Made by a program: the position numbers and the translations under genes. Under the pieces are notes generated by a model, which had not been told where the DNA came from, searched no databases, and saw nothing but the letters and a program-made list of their open reading frames with translations. A stretch of 64,000 nucleotides of DNA from Gentiana macrophylla (taxonomy: Eukaryota; Streptophyta; Magnoliopsida; Gentianales; Gentianaceae): positions 92,272,316 through 92,336,315 of the forward strand of contig CM047810.1 of assembly GCA_026214975.1 (NCBI GenBank). Direction: 5' to 3'. Numbering within the stretch: position 1 is the first letter of the stretch; each line of letters begins with the position of its first letter. Below are positions 34,548-46,200 of this stretch, piece by piece.

Positions 34548-34769
34548 CGCTCCTCAGCGGGACGGAGTCGGCGAAGTCAAGCTTGGAAACAAAGGAAGAA
34601 AAAAGACAACCGAGGCAAGGGCTTGGTGAGAACATCGGCTTGGTTAGTAAAGCGGCGACACGAGCAACACGAACAAGACCACGCTCAACATGCTCACGAA
34701 TAAAGTGATAGTCAATGGCCCACGTGCTTCATCGCGAGTGAAAAACCGGGTTGCGCGAGACGAAGCGCT

Positions 34770-36000
34770 CTAAATTGTCACAAAATTACCGGCGTGGAAG
34801 TATGATAAAACCGAGATCGACAAGCGAGAGAAGTCACCAGGCAACCGGTGGCGATGATCGGCAACACACCGATATTCAGCTTCGGTGGAAGAACGAGAAA
34901 CTGAGTGTTGCTTCTTGGAGCTCCAAGAAATGGCATTTTTGCCCAAGAAGACAATATAAGCAGAAGTGGAAGTGTAACCCGGCACATACTCAGAGGACAC
35001 GGGGTCACGATAGCCAGCGTCGCATTCCACCCAATCGAATCCAAAACGCATGCAGGCCGGAGGAATCGATATAGCGTAAACCCATAGTAGGAGTGCCAGA
35101 CAAATACCGCAGAAGACGTTTGACAAGCATCCAATGATACTCGACGGTGCATGCATAAAGCGGGAGAGCTTATTAACTGCAAACTGAATATCAACTCGTA
35201 AAGCATAAATACCGCAAGGCACCCAAAACCTGGCGATCTCGAGTCGGATCGAATACGGAGGAGAAACAACGGGATCACCGGAAAAGGCATCACTAGCATA
35301 GGCGTGGAAAGCGCTAGAGTCCTCCATGTGAACGAGAAAGCACTCACGTGTGTGCACGGTCTGCGTAAGTAACATACCGAGGCGAGAATGAGTGACCTCA
35401 ACTCTCCCAAAAATACGAGAGGGACCAAGGTCCTTAATAGAGAACGAGAGCCCAAGTGATCAATAACACTCTGAACTCCGCTCCTTTGGAGCTACTGTAA
35501 CAATGATGTCATCGACATATACCAAGATAAAAGTATGCCGAGCGGATGTGCGATAAACAAATAAGGAAGGATCACCCATGAATTAACAAAACTCATGGTA
35601 AGTACAAAGGACTTAAGCTCGTGGTACCAAGCCCGAGGTGCTGCTTAAGACCATAGATCGCCTCTGCGAAGTTTGCACACAAAAGTGGGTTTCAGTAGCA
35701 TCCTCAAACCAGGTGGTTGAGACATATATACATCTTGACTAGTGTCCCCAGTAGGAAGGCGTTATTGACATCGAGTTGGCGAAGAGACCAACCAAAGAAA
35801 GCGCAATACTAAGAACAAGGCGGATTGTATGAGCTTAACAACAGGACTAAAAGTTTCAAGTAATCCAAACCAGTATTTGCTGTAAACCCTTTGGCAACGG
35901 CCGAGCCTTGTATTTATCAATCGAGCCATCCGGTTTCCGTTTAATTCGGAAGACCCACTTACAACCAACTATATTTAAACCATCGCAGGGGGAACTAAAG
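34770..36000 (-). pseudogene. Short-LTR Copia RT and RNase H (broken)
   Basis: Minus strand. RT pieces with LINTRLGRC and a shifted KGFTANTG-like stretch lie at 35762-35968. The catalytic YVDD is encoded near 35510-35525 but out of frame with its neighbours. RNase H, with [20 protein letters not shown], lies at 34860-34930 within 34770-35375. Several frame changes occur. Enzymes for reverse transcription of the element, not functional as assembled. Confidence 0.85.
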
Positions 36001-36177
36001 ACCACGTGTCATTACTGAAGAAGCGCACTATACTCATCCGACATGGCAACACACCACTGCGGACACCGCAATGCCTGCTAGGGGTTGAGGGCTCCGTGTC
36101 AGGTAGCGATTGTGAAGTTGAGCTTGAAGGTTAAAGAGTTGACGAGGTTTGTAGATTTTATTTTTTTAGGCGAGTGG

Positions 36178-37459
36178 TCATGGGGTGGAAGCGGTGGGGG
36201 GGGAGGAGGGGCTTGAGGCGGCGGAGAGGGGGACGAGGTGGAAGGGATGAGATGAGAGTGGGAGAAGAATGAGAATCACTGGGGGAGAGGTGGAGTGGGG
36301 AGAGACAGAAGAAGAGGAGGAGGAGGGGAGGTTGCGGTGGTTCATAAATGCCCACTTTGTTGGTGTATGAGCCGTGGGGGGTGGTGGAAGGACAGGAACA
36401 GCCTCGGGTTCGTAGGGAGTATGGGGAAGAAGGGCAGTTAAAGGAGGTAAGGAAGAGTCAGAGGAGATGCTAGCAAAGGGAAAAATATCCTCCACAAACC
36501 TAACATCACGTGAAAGATGCATACGGGACTCAGAGATGTCATAGCAAAGGTAAGCGCTTTGTGTGAGGGCATAACCAAGGAATATACATGGCTTGGATGT
36601 AGGCGCAAGCTTGTGCGGGTTGTAGGGTTTGAGCCACGGATAGCAAAAGGCGACCAAAGGCGAAGCTTAGAATAATTGGGGGCTTAGAGAAGAAATTTGG
36701 ATATGTGGTGAAAGCATATTAAGATTTTTGTGGGCATGCGATTAATGAGGTAAACCAGCGGTACTAACGGCATAGGACCAATAGGTAACCGTTAGTTTGG
36801 CATGGGCAAGAAGAGTTAGGGCGGTTTCAGCGATATGCAAGTGCCGGCGTTCGAGAGATGCCATTGTCTTTGCGGGGTGTAAGTGGGAGAAGTGAAATGA
36901 GAGATGCCATGCTCGAGAGAAAATGGCGTAACTTTATGTACTCGGTGCCATTATCGAATAGAGGTTTTGATAAGCGCATCTAACGATTTTCGACATAATG
37001 CTTGAATTTAATGAAAGTATTATATACGTCGGATTTACATGCAAGCGGTATATCCACATGTATCGAGTAAAATGATCAACAAAGCAGAACATAATATTTA
37101 AAATTATCAATCGAATAAGCAGAGGCGACCAAGCGTCGGAATAAATAACTTCCAATGGATGAGAAGTAGACAATGTAGAATCCGAAAGAGTCTGTGGCTC
37201 TTATTACACAAACAAGAATCACAAGAAGAATGAGAAAGCGTAGATAATTCTAAAAATTATTGTTTGCAAGATTTTGAATAATGGGAAAAGCGAGGATGGC
37301 GCAGCGGAGATGCCAAGTGGCAGCAGAAGCTTTGGAAGCAGAGAAGGCAAAGAGAGCTTTGGATGACCACACATAGGCTCCGTCAGCGACTTGTCCTTGG
37401 TGGAGGCATTTGCCGATCTTCAAGTCCTTCACCAAAAGCGAATCGAGATAAGAATTCAA
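36178..37459 (-). pseudogene. Short-LTR Copia integrase (broken)
   Basis: Minus strand. The block 36934-37173 carries PLEVIYSDAWSP and FVDHFTRYMWIYRLH, which hold the first catalytic Asp and the following strand. Further integrase pieces lie at 36700-36930 in other frames. The C-terminal part FGCLCYPWLKPYNPHKL-like and IFLGYALTQSAYLCYD is at 36500-36657. A Pro/Ser-rich linker follows at 36178-36450. Confidence 0.85.
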
Positions 37460-37594
37460 TAGACACGAAATTATCTTGGAAAAATTTCAGATGAGATAAT
37501 AAATTACGAGAAAGAGAAGGTACACAAAGCACATGATTTAATTTGAAAAGAAAAAGAGGTAGAGCCAATGTGTGTGATAGCCAAAGAACTACCA

Positions 37595-38813
37595 TCACCA
37601 ATGACTATCTGATCCATACCTTGGTAAGGAGAATGAAAGAAAGTAGGTTGAGTTCTGTGTCATATGATGAGAAGCACCACTATCAAGCATCCAAGTAGCG
37701 AGAGGATCGAGTCTGCAGAGTGGGCTGGAAGGAAGCGAGTTTGGGCAACATAGGCATGGGGCGGTGAGGGGCCGAGGGGTTCCTTGGTTGCGGGGTGGGC
37801 GTGGAAGATTATTGTAGAGAGGATAAGCGGTGCAAATGAGTGGCAACATGACCCTGGAGACCACAGAGTTGGCGAAGCCCGATAGCCTTTGGAGGGACGG
37901 GCGAGAGGTATTTTTGGATGAGTGATTGGGTGAAGGGCGGTTGTTGGGGTCTCGGGTAGGGGGGGAGGAGCTTGCGGCGGGATAGGGGAGAGGGCCGAGG
38001 TGGGTGGCGATAGGGGTTATAGTTTGTATTAGGCGGGACATGCATGGGACGGGGTGAAGGATAGGCAGGGAAAGTAGTATACACGGGGGGTGGGACAGAC
38101 GGACTTTGTAAAAGTGACGCTTCATGCATTAGTAATTTTTCATGTAACAATGGCATAGAGATAGTGTCATCACGAGCCTGTATAGCACTCACAAGATCCT
38201 TATATTCACTACCAAGATTTTTAAGATTATTTCAACTAAGTCATCATCAGTACTTTAGCATCCCAGACGCAAGGTCATCCATAGATTTTAACGGCGGTGA
38301 AGTATTGAGAGATGGACATTGTACCTTTGGTAATGGAATTTAAGCGCGATGATCGAGATGTCGAATACGACCACTTACTTTGTTTCCCGTATGTGTCGAG
38401 AAGAGTGTCCCAAGCTTGTTTGAATTTGTCGTGTCTTTGAATCGTAGCGATAAATTCCTTATCAACCGAACCCAATAGCAAATTGTGAATTAAGGCATCT
38501 TGTTGTATCCAATGCAAGTGAGCCGCATTGATCGTGACCTCTTGACCGCAGAGAGGAACCGTTGGTGGTGGCATGGGTGTAAGACCGGGTCACATAACCG
38601 GAGAGACCATGACCGTGAGTAAAGTGGTCAATTGAAGCTTCAAGCCGTGAAATTTTGCCATCGAGTTTTGTAGGAGCATTGACAGCAGGATTAAGAGAGA
38701 TAACGGTGGTGGGGACCCATAGGGTCTGCGACGCAGCAGCGAGCAATCGTATGTGGCGCCGGAAGATGCAGAAGCCCGACCGAGTGGGTAGAGGTGGCGG
38801 AGAGGGTTGCCAT
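37595..38813 (-). pseudogene. Short-LTR Copia gag and protease (broken)
   Basis: The probable start is the ATG at 38813 (MATLSATSTHS). Gag pieces include INAAHLHWIQQDALIHNLLLG and FKQAWDTLLDTYGKQS (38275-38574), a Pro-rich region, a damaged zinc knuckle (LCGLQGHVATH) near 37850, and the protease motif WMLDSGASHHMTQNS near 37690. Frame breaks are near 38570, 38260 and 37800. Confidence 0.87.
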
Positions 38814-38925
38814 GGCATTTGTAAGCTTATGCAAAAAAAAAAAAAATAAATAAGGCCGGCGGCGGCGGCAGCTAGAAGAAGAAGAAAAGGAAAAAAATTT
38901 AGGGATCAAAAAAGCTCCGATACCA

Positions 38926-39052
38926 TGATAGATAATATTGAATAACAAACTAATTGTCATTAAGGAATAATGTGTGTACAATCGGTTTATATAGAAAGCC
39001 AAAAAGACTATAATAGGAAAATACTAAATAATATACATAATATAATCTAATA
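38926..39052 (-). repeat. 5' LTR (127 bp) of the short-LTR Copia
   Basis: TGATAGATAATATTG to ATAATCTAATA in plus orientation, adjoining the primer site TGGTATCGGAGC on the minus strand (38914-38925) and followed by the target copy GGTTT. Confidence 0.93.
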
Positions 39053-39210
39053 GGTTTGGATTGTAGTAATTTACAAAGATTTGCAAAAGTAAAACTAATC
39101 TGAATGTAATGATATCTTACTTTTGTTCTTATTCGTTTGTGCAATTTTCTTTTCAGAGGTGAGCAAAAAGAACAGATTTGTGTCCGCTGACAAGCTTTTC
39201 TTAAACGGTC

Positions 39211-39320
39211 ATGAGCAAAGACTCAATCTTGTTGTGAAAAAGCAACCTCTCCCCATGGAGTTTAAATGAGCAAAGACTCAATCTTGTTGTGAAAAGAACA
39301 GCCTCTCCCCATGGAGTTTA
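39211..39320 (+). repeat. 55-bp tandem duplication over the PPR start codon
   Basis: Two copies, 39211-39265 and 39266-39320, each contain GAGCAAAGACTCAATC and end with CCCCATGGAGTTTA. The second copy carries the PPR start. In the first, the equivalent ATG (39255) is followed by four codons and TGA (39267-39269), forming a minimal upstream ORF. Confidence 0.93.
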
Positions 39321-40936
39321 ACCGGCGACTCTTTCTGTCCTGCCGCCGCTTCATGACCCATTCTTCTACCTCCTACCTCCGATTACATCCATCTTTTCAT
39401 TCTTTTTCCACTGTAAAATCCACGGTCATCGACGGGGACAACAATGTTGCCGTTGCCAACGATCCCTTCAAAATCTACCCGGCTTTTAACTGCCTCTCTG
39501 CCATAAAGTCCAAATCCCAGCTCCTAAAATCCTACTCCGTCACCCCACCTATCCAACCCTGGCCTCAATATCTTTCTCCCAAACGCCTTATCAGTTTAAT
39601 CTCCAGCCAGCACGACCTCGACTTAGCAGTCAATATTTTCCACCACGCCGGGAGATACCACCGGGGTTTTTCTCATAACTACTCGACTTACTATTTCATC
39701 ATCCGAAAGCTTTGTCGAGCACGAGCCTTTGACCATATTGAGACTATTTTAGCTGAATTGAAGAATTCCGGCATCTATTGCTCCGAAAACATTTTCATCA
39801 TTGTGATTCGAAACTACGGAGTATGGAGTAAAGGTAAAGATGCTCTTAGGCTATTTATCCAGATGAATGATTTTCGCGGGGTTCAGAGGTCAACCAAGTC
39901 CTTCAATGCTCTGCTTAATGCTTTGGTTCAGAATAAACATTATAATTTAGTCCATGGCTTATTTAAGATTTGTTATGAGAAGTTCCATATAGTGCCGAAC
40001 GTGATTACTTGTAATATTTTGATCAAGGCTTTGTGTAACAAAAATGACATTGATGGTTCTCTTAAGATCTTGGAGGAAATGCCTGAAATAGGGATAATTC
40101 CTAATCTTGTTAGCTATACCACTGTTTTAGGTGGGTATGTAGCGAGGGGCGATTTGGACAGTGCTAAGAAAGTGTTTGATGAGATTCGTGGTCGAGGGTG
40201 GTTACCAGATGTAATGACTTATACCATTTTAATTGATGGATTTTGTCGGAGAGGAGAGTTGGTTGATGCTATCAAGTTGATGGATGATATGGAGGAAGCT
40301 GGAGTTGAGCCAAATGAGGTTACTTATAGTGTCATGGTTGAGGCATTTTGCCGTGAAAAGAAGTCTGGTGAGGCAACTAATTTGATTAACGATATGCTTG
40401 AAAAAAGGTATGTACCAAGTACAGCTCTTTGTTGTAGGTTGATTGATGTATTGTGTCAGGAAGGTAAGGTGGAGGATGCTTGTGTTTTGTGGGAGAAGTT
40501 AAGGATAAAGAATATCCCGCTGGATAATGCCGTACTGAACACACTTATATACTGGTTGTGTAAGAAAGATAAGATTTCTGAAGCAAGGAAGTTATTTAAT
40601 GAGGTCGAGAGGGGATTGATTCCAAGTGAGTTGACGTATAACATGCTTATTACAGCAATGTACGAAAAAGGAGAACTTTCTGAAGCTGGAAGGCTGTGGG
40701 ATGACATGGTGGCTAAAGGGTTTGCTCCTAGTGCCATTACTTATAGCTTTTTGATCAAGGAGTGTTGTAGAGTTGGAAATACAAAAGAGGGAATTCGAGT
40801 TCTGAAGGAGATGTTGGACCGGGGGTGTACCCCTGATAGATCTACATACCCTATGCTCATTAAATGCCTTCATGATTCTGGGAGTGAGTCTGAAATTGCA
40901 CAGGTGCTTTCTATGGTTTCTGCAAGTGGAAAATGA
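39311..40936 (+). CDS. P-class pentatricopeptide repeat protein, probably mitochondrial
   Basis: An intact 541-codon, intronless frame. PPR proteins bind organellar RNA sequence-specifically and act in processing, stability or translation. The N terminus (MEFNRRLFLSCRRFMTHSS) is rich in Arg, Ser and hydroxylated residues and lacks acids, as in mitochondrial presequences. Around 11 PPR motifs of about 35 residues run from residue 125 to the end; clear ones start at 230 (NVITCNILIKALC), 266 (LVSYTTVLGGYV), 300 (DVMTYTILIDGFCRRG), 336 (EVTYSVMVEAFCRE), 441 (LTYNMLITAMYEKG) and 475 (AITYSFLIKECCRVG). There is no E, DYW or SMR domain, so it is P class. Length and layout resemble Arabidopsis At5g16420, but I cannot confirm orthology. 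I chose the ATG at 39311 because the upstream ATG (39255) is closed by TGA after four codons. Confidence 0.93.
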   Translation: MEFNRRLFLSCRRFMTHSSTSYLRLHPSFHSFSTVKSTVIDGDNNVAVANDPFKIYPAFNCLSAIKSKSQLLKSYSVTPPIQPWPQYLSPKRLISLISSQHDLDLAVNIFHHAGRYHRGFSHNYSTYYFIIRKLCRARAFDHIETILAELKNSGIYCSENIFIIVIRNYGVWSKGKDALRLFIQMNDFRGVQRSTKSFNALLNALVQNKHYNLVHGLFKICYEKFHIVPNVITCNILIKALCNKNDIDGSLKILEEMPEIGIIPNLVSYTTVLGGYVARGDLDSAKKVFDEIRGRGWLPDVMTYTILIDGFCRRGELVDAIKLMDDMEEAGVEPNEVTYSVMVEAFCREKKSGEATNLINDMLEKRYVPSTALCCRLIDVLCQEGKVEDACVLWEKLRIKNIPLDNAVLNTLIYWLCKKDKISEARKLFNEVERGLIPSELTYNMLITAMYEKGELSEAGRLWDDMVAKGFAPSAITYSFLIKECCRVGNTKEGIRVLKEMLDRGCTPDRSTYPMLIKCLHDSGSESEIAQVLSMVSASGK

Positions 40937-41832
40937 CTTGAAGCCTGAGCTTGATGCCTTTTGGCCAAGTATTTTGTCTTTTGCCGTCTTTCCGTGTGCT
41001 TGCCATGCTAGAAGAAAATGGTTTTTCTTGCTTTCATTTGTGTGGCTAGACATTTCGGATATACAAGCTAGTGGTCATAGAAGAACAAATTGCATGGTCG
41101 CTCCCAAAGTGACATGTCATCCCATGAATTTGGCTGTATGTATGTTTTCCAGTTTCAACACAAGGTAGAGAACTCATGCGAACCCCACAGAGGCCATAAT
41201 GCGTTCATGGTCTGTGTTGCTTATACTTTCTTGATTATTTTCCTTCTTTGTGATATGCTTTTCCATACTTGAGTTGACAATTGATCTACTGTTTCTTATG
41301 CCAGGAGCCCAGGACTACGCGGTGATGAAGGTAGAATATGTTCACCTGTCCCTTCTTTCTATGTATGGGGAAAAAGAGAGGAAAATTGCCACACCTATGT
41401 ATGGAAAGAGTTGTGACAAGTATCTGAAACTAATGCACCAAGTGGTAAGTTGATTTGGTATAAGAGTGATTTAGGACAAGGGTACTATGTGACAAGTTAG
41501 ATATAGTGGAACAGCATAGACAACATGAGCAAACCTTGGCATCCTTGTATTTGTGCAATTGCATCAAGTAGCATCCCACTTTGTACGATTAGCTAGTTTC
41601 GGCACCTTGATAGTAGTTTCAGTGTAAGTTGTTTCTTTGATGATAAGTATCTAAATGATTCAATTGGAATGGAGGTTATGTCTCTTAAATGACTAAGCCT
41701 TTCAAATGTGTATCTTAAGTATAGTTTTGTAGATCTGCAGGTCTTTACGGCTTTTTGGACATCTTGTTTTGTTTGCAGAAATATCATTTGGGACATTTGA
41801 AAAGTCTTTCGCATATTGATGGCATTTTAGAT
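40937..41832. other. 3' flank of the PPR gene
   Basis: Probable 3' UTR and downstream DNA. A polypyrimidine-AG (TTATGCCAG at about 41297-41305) could be an intron acceptor in a long 3' UTR, but no conserved coding is seen. Confidence 0.4.
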
Positions 41833-42085
41833 GGTATGGCTTTATGCAGTTAGATACGTTTGTTAGCACGGTGAGCTTCGGGAGGAGACTCATTGTGAAA
41901 GAAGGAGAGAGACCAAAGGAAACTTCGTGGAGTACTATAGAAGATAATTATTGACTTTTTAAAACATTCGGGAGGGTATGGTATATGACATGGTTCAATG
42001 GTGACAACTGACATGCGACGTATATAAACCGACCCCACATAGTTGGAATAAGGCTCCGGTGATATTGTGTTGTTATTGTTGGTTT
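41833..42085 (+). mobile_element. LINE 3' tail (RTE-like), degenerate
   Basis: The end CCGACCCCACATAGTTGG...AAGGCT followed by TTGTTATTGTTGG is the characteristic 3' end of plant RTE-type LINEs, where the RT C-terminal coding (…HVADPT-like) runs into a (TTG)n tail. Only the last ~250 bp are present and the frame is broken. Confidence 0.5.
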
Positions 42086-42604
42086 GTTGTATGTTTTATT
42101 TGAATATCAATGAGCACTTTAGTCTAGAGATTTGCTTGTTATACAGATGTTCATTTTCAGCTCGCTCTTGTTGAAATGTATGTATATATGATTGTATACG
42201 TAAACTCAAAAACTACTACTAAAATATAAATCATTCTACTTCTGTAGATTTGTCTCACAATATAAGTGATTCTACATTACCACTCCTAATTTATTATCAA
42301 TCTAGCAACTTTTCATTATTTTTTAACAATTACTGCATTAATGACAGTCAATGGCCATTTTAGACATTTAACCTTTAAATTTATGACATTCAACCTTTTT
42401 TTTTTCTTTGTCCCTGCTTAAAGCCCCCTGTATCCGGAACCCACTGGTCCGATTAATCCGGAGTTCGGCTCGGATCGTGCCTGTAAAGTCCGACTCTTAC
42501 TCAGAGGTAAGGCCTGGCCAAGAGCTTTTTCAACTTGACGCTTCATTTCCTTTGTTTGACTCGCCCTTTCTATCATCTTTTTGTACATTACCGTAGACTA
42601 TGCA
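42086..42604. other. Intergenic AT-rich, nothing recognised
   Basis: No repeat family or coding signature seen. A GC-richer patch at 42410-42530 with TCCGGAACCCACTGG is unexplained. Confidence 0.4.
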
Positions 42605-42778
42605 TATCAAAGGCGTAGTGGTACAAACTGTTAGTCGTGTGACCGGAGGTTAGGGATTTGAGCAATGGAAGAAACTTCATATATAGAAATATAGCATAAG
42701 GCTGGATTAGTTGGCTGGGGGTAGGGGGGCTTTACGGGATGCCCTACACGCACCAGGCTGCATTTTTTATTTTATTTT
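42605..42778 (+). mobile_element. Au-type SINE
   Basis: tRNA-derived SINE. An A-box-like AAGGCGTAGTGGTAC lies near 42610 and a B-box-like GGAGGTTAGGGATTTGAG near 42645. The body contains GCATAAGGCTGG, and the end reads CTACACGCACCAGGCTGC before a T-rich tail. These match the layout of the widespread plant Au SINE family. The copy is slightly degenerate. Transcribed by RNA polymerase III; non-coding. Confidence 0.75.
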
Positions 42779-43212
42779 TCTCTAGTATTGGTCTATTTCA
42801 TGTAGAAAAGTCATTTTGCATCTTGTACGTACTCTGACTACTGCACGTATACATACGTTACCGGCTACCCCGGAGTGTCCACAATGCTCTTATGCTTGTC
42901 CCTACCAGTTGAAGTATTAGCTCTAGCAATGAAGATAGTGAGAAAGTGCAGGCCCTTTTGTTTTGATGGGTTTTTTCTAGGTATGTTCTTACAAAGACAT
43001 CATATGCCGAGCAATATTACCCTCTCTTATATTGAAAGTAATCAAAAAATACATCATTGTTCTCAGGTTTGCCTGTATGTATAGTGCAAGAAGAGATTTA
43101 GCAGTGCGGAAACTTTCCAAGCAAATATAACTCGGTTTGTATTACTAGAATTTACAAGGTAAATGATGTTGCGTTGTTTAATACGGGCTCTAAATGAGCT
43201 TGCTGTTAATAC
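42779..43212. other. Gap between SINE and the CWF19-like gene
   Basis: Contains the probable 3' UTR of the minus-strand CWF19-like gene (43212 downward). No other gene seen. Confidence 0.5.
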
Positions 43213-46200
43213 TTAACCCAGTTGTTTAGTCCAATCAAATGGCTCCCAGTCTTTAACAAATTTGGTAACTGCAAGCTTTTGTACATCCACTGATTCATGC
43301 TTTCTACGACGATGCATGTCTTCTGCAGGCAAACGCAACATACCTCTTACGACGTTCAGTCCAAAGTTGCTTTTGAACTGTGTCTCGTCGTCAATTACAT
43401 GAACAAATCCCTTTTTAAGCCGAACTCAACGTGGAAATAAGGAAAATTCTTTGGAATCGATGCTCGTAATCCTTTCTCGCTCGTGTCGATTAGCTTCTTA
43501 GCATTGTGCTGACTCCACTCTTCTTCTGCTTCGTCAATTGCCTGCAATAATAATAATAATAAAGCCATAAACAAAGGGATGAGCAAACAGTACCCTGTTT
43601 ACACATACACCACGATGCCACACCCAAAACCGACTTTTAAAAAGTCAATGACAGATTTATCACAAATGAAGATAATAGAGATTAGATTTTGCTTACACAG
43701 TAATAAAACATGAGGTGATTTTGAAAAAGAAAAAAAATGTACCTTCTTAAAATATACAGGTGCCAGCCCTGCAACCTCCTGCGGCAAAGGATGCACTCCA
43801 CCAAGCAATGACGCCGTTGCTGCGATATACCCATCACAGTTTCAAGGAAAACAACATCCTTCTCTTGCTGTGCAAACATCATAATCAAGCATTTCTTGAA
43901 GTTCCGGATTTCATCCCACACATTATTGTCCACGGATCTTGTGGCCGCTTCGTGCTGTTCAGTAAATAATAACTATGGTCAACCACCAAGTAGCAACTAG
44001 ACAATAACTGAGCCGTCACGTTTAAGGCATGTGGCTTTCACATTGTTTAGGACGCTTATAGATAGTATCAAAAACAAATTGACAAACGAGGTATGCTAAG
44101 AAAACGAGGACAAAATAATAAACTAAAATATACTACTAAACTAACATCTGCACAAAGAAGGGTTCGAGAAAACAAAAAAATTTACCTGCGTGGTTAGGAT
44201 GCAACAATGACCAGGGACAACTGGCTCCCAATTAGGCAATGACAAGTAGGAGAAATTTGCAATGGCAACAACAAGATGCTTTGGTCGTTTGGGATTATCA
44301 AAGCAAAACTGACATCTGTCTTGCTGCATTAAAAATCGATTTGCATGTGTAGTTAGCTCACTTGATTTACCACCATCATTTTTCCCTTCTTTCTTTCTAC
44401 CCTTCCTCCTCGGTTCACCATCATAATCATATTCATCATCAGCCGGATTAGTGGCCCCGTATTTTTGGTTCCGTGTGATACTTTGAGCAAGATGCAGGTC
44501 ACCATCATCTTCTTTACTCTTTCTCCGAGCAGATATGTCATGCATAATACACCTAAAAAAAAAAGGAACGGTCATTTAAAGTCGTTTGGAATGACCAAAT
44601 ATACAAAACATTAATTCATAGTTTACATTAATAATTGCATATAAAAATGTTGCCATGTTCATTTTTACCTGCTTGTGCTTCCATCTATCCGTGGTCTATA
44701 CGATTCATCCCCTGCAACTGGCTTAGCTTTTGTGTTCTCTGCTTCTTTCTGTTAATAAATATTAAAATCAGTCAGCATATGACGTGAAGGAAAGGAGTGA
44801 TTTTATGGTGCAACGGTTGTAGGAAGGTTGTACCAAGTGGCATACTTTAGAGCCATTCATTTTAACTCTCTTTCATATAATACACTTTTGGCGTGTGTGA
44901 GAGGTTAGAAATGAAAGGTGGTAAAGTATGCCACTTGGTACAACCTTCATACAATGGTTGCACCATAAAATTTTTCGAAGGAAAGAGGCTTTTCACATGA
45001 TTCATATTGCTTGTGAAATTTAAAACTAGTTTCCACAGATACCAAAGCAAATATCTGCTACATTATTCTAATTTTCAAACCAGAAGAAACTGTAACACAC
45101 ATTTAGACCGGCACATCCAGGACATAAAAGGCAAAGGGCCGAAATTTCACGTTGAAGTAACAATTTTCCAGTTTTACATCACAGAATAACGGTACTCACA
45201 CATGATTTCAAAATCAATCCACATCTTTAACTAAGAAATTGAAGAGTAACCACGAAATAAATCACTGGAGGTGCAGACTGGTGGAGGTGCAGACTGATTT
45301 ATTTATTCATAACTATAATACCAGCAAACCAAGAAACCCGCTTATTTATACAAAACTCAATAGCTTATTCAAAGAAGATATATAATTAATTAGCACACAT
45401 ATCTAACCATAACGTCCACTTGTCCTTTTCCTGATGGCTGGAAGTACCAGAAGCAACTGAAAGGACGTATCCTATGAAACCATAAGAAAAATTAAAGTGA
45501 AGTTCAACAATAACATACCAAGAGTTTCTCAGCTTCCTCATGCTTTCCTTTCATTCGGAGCTGCAAGACTTTTGCGGCTAACTGATTAGCAGACATTGAT
45601 GGTTTCATACTCGCAGAACCTTCATTACTTCTTTCAGAACTTTCTATTTCCACGCCCTTTTCAACCTTTGTATTTGAAGAATCAGAAAGACCACGATAAT
45701 CATCCTTCTTCCTACGCATAAAGTCCTGCATGAAGCTTCCATCATTTGAAAAACTATTCATGCTCGACATCGCAGCAGAAACGCTGGCATCCTCAATAGA
45801 AGACATCTTGCGCTTTCCCCAAGATAAAGATTCCGGAACTTTTGGAACTCTCATTTTTGCCTGCATAAGTTATTAAGATTCAAACCACTATAAATAATTT
45901 GGAAGTGATTTGAATAGAATAGAATAAATAACAATGACATACAGTTCTAGCAATAACGCTACCTTATCAATAGACTTTTCAGTCTGTTTCTCTAAACTAG
46001 TGTCTTCCTTTTGCTGCATCCCGCTTCTCCTGCTTTTTATTGCATGAAGATGAGCATGTGTTGGTGCAGCTTTACGAGATGCCAACGAAACTGTCAAATC
46101 ACCAAGAGATTTCCACCGCTCTTCAACCACCTATGAAAACATAGGATGTCATACACCATTACATTGCCAAAACTAACTAAAACTAGAAACCGAAGCTAGC

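Larger units (their letters stand above)
34420..39052 (-). mobile_element. Copia retrotransposon with very short LTRs
   Basis: A 4.6-kb minus-strand element bounded by GGTTT (34415-34419 and 39053-39057). LTRs are only 127-128 bp. The primer site TGGTATCGGAGC is at 38914-38925, with a purine-rich tract (GCTGAGGAGCG) next to the 3' LTR at 34548-34558. The coding order gag, protease, integrase, RT, RNase H on the minus strand is that of Copia. It lies about 260 bp upstream of the PPR gene's start codon and is antisense to it. Confidence 0.94.

Noticed and set aside
34778..35455. 225-codon minus-strand frame
   Set aside because: Alternative frame of the Copia RNase H region; the RNase H motif is in the overlapping frame.
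39211..39320. Short array-like repeats considered as a CRISPR
   Set aside because: Only two copies with no spacers, in a plant nuclear genome; it is a tandem duplication.
40456..40737. Minus-strand frame opposite the PPR gene
   Set aside because: Shadow of the PPR coding strand.
42610..42660. tRNA gene suggested by A- and B-box-like sequences
   Set aside because: No cloverleaf can be drawn; the surrounding sequence fits an Au-type SINE.
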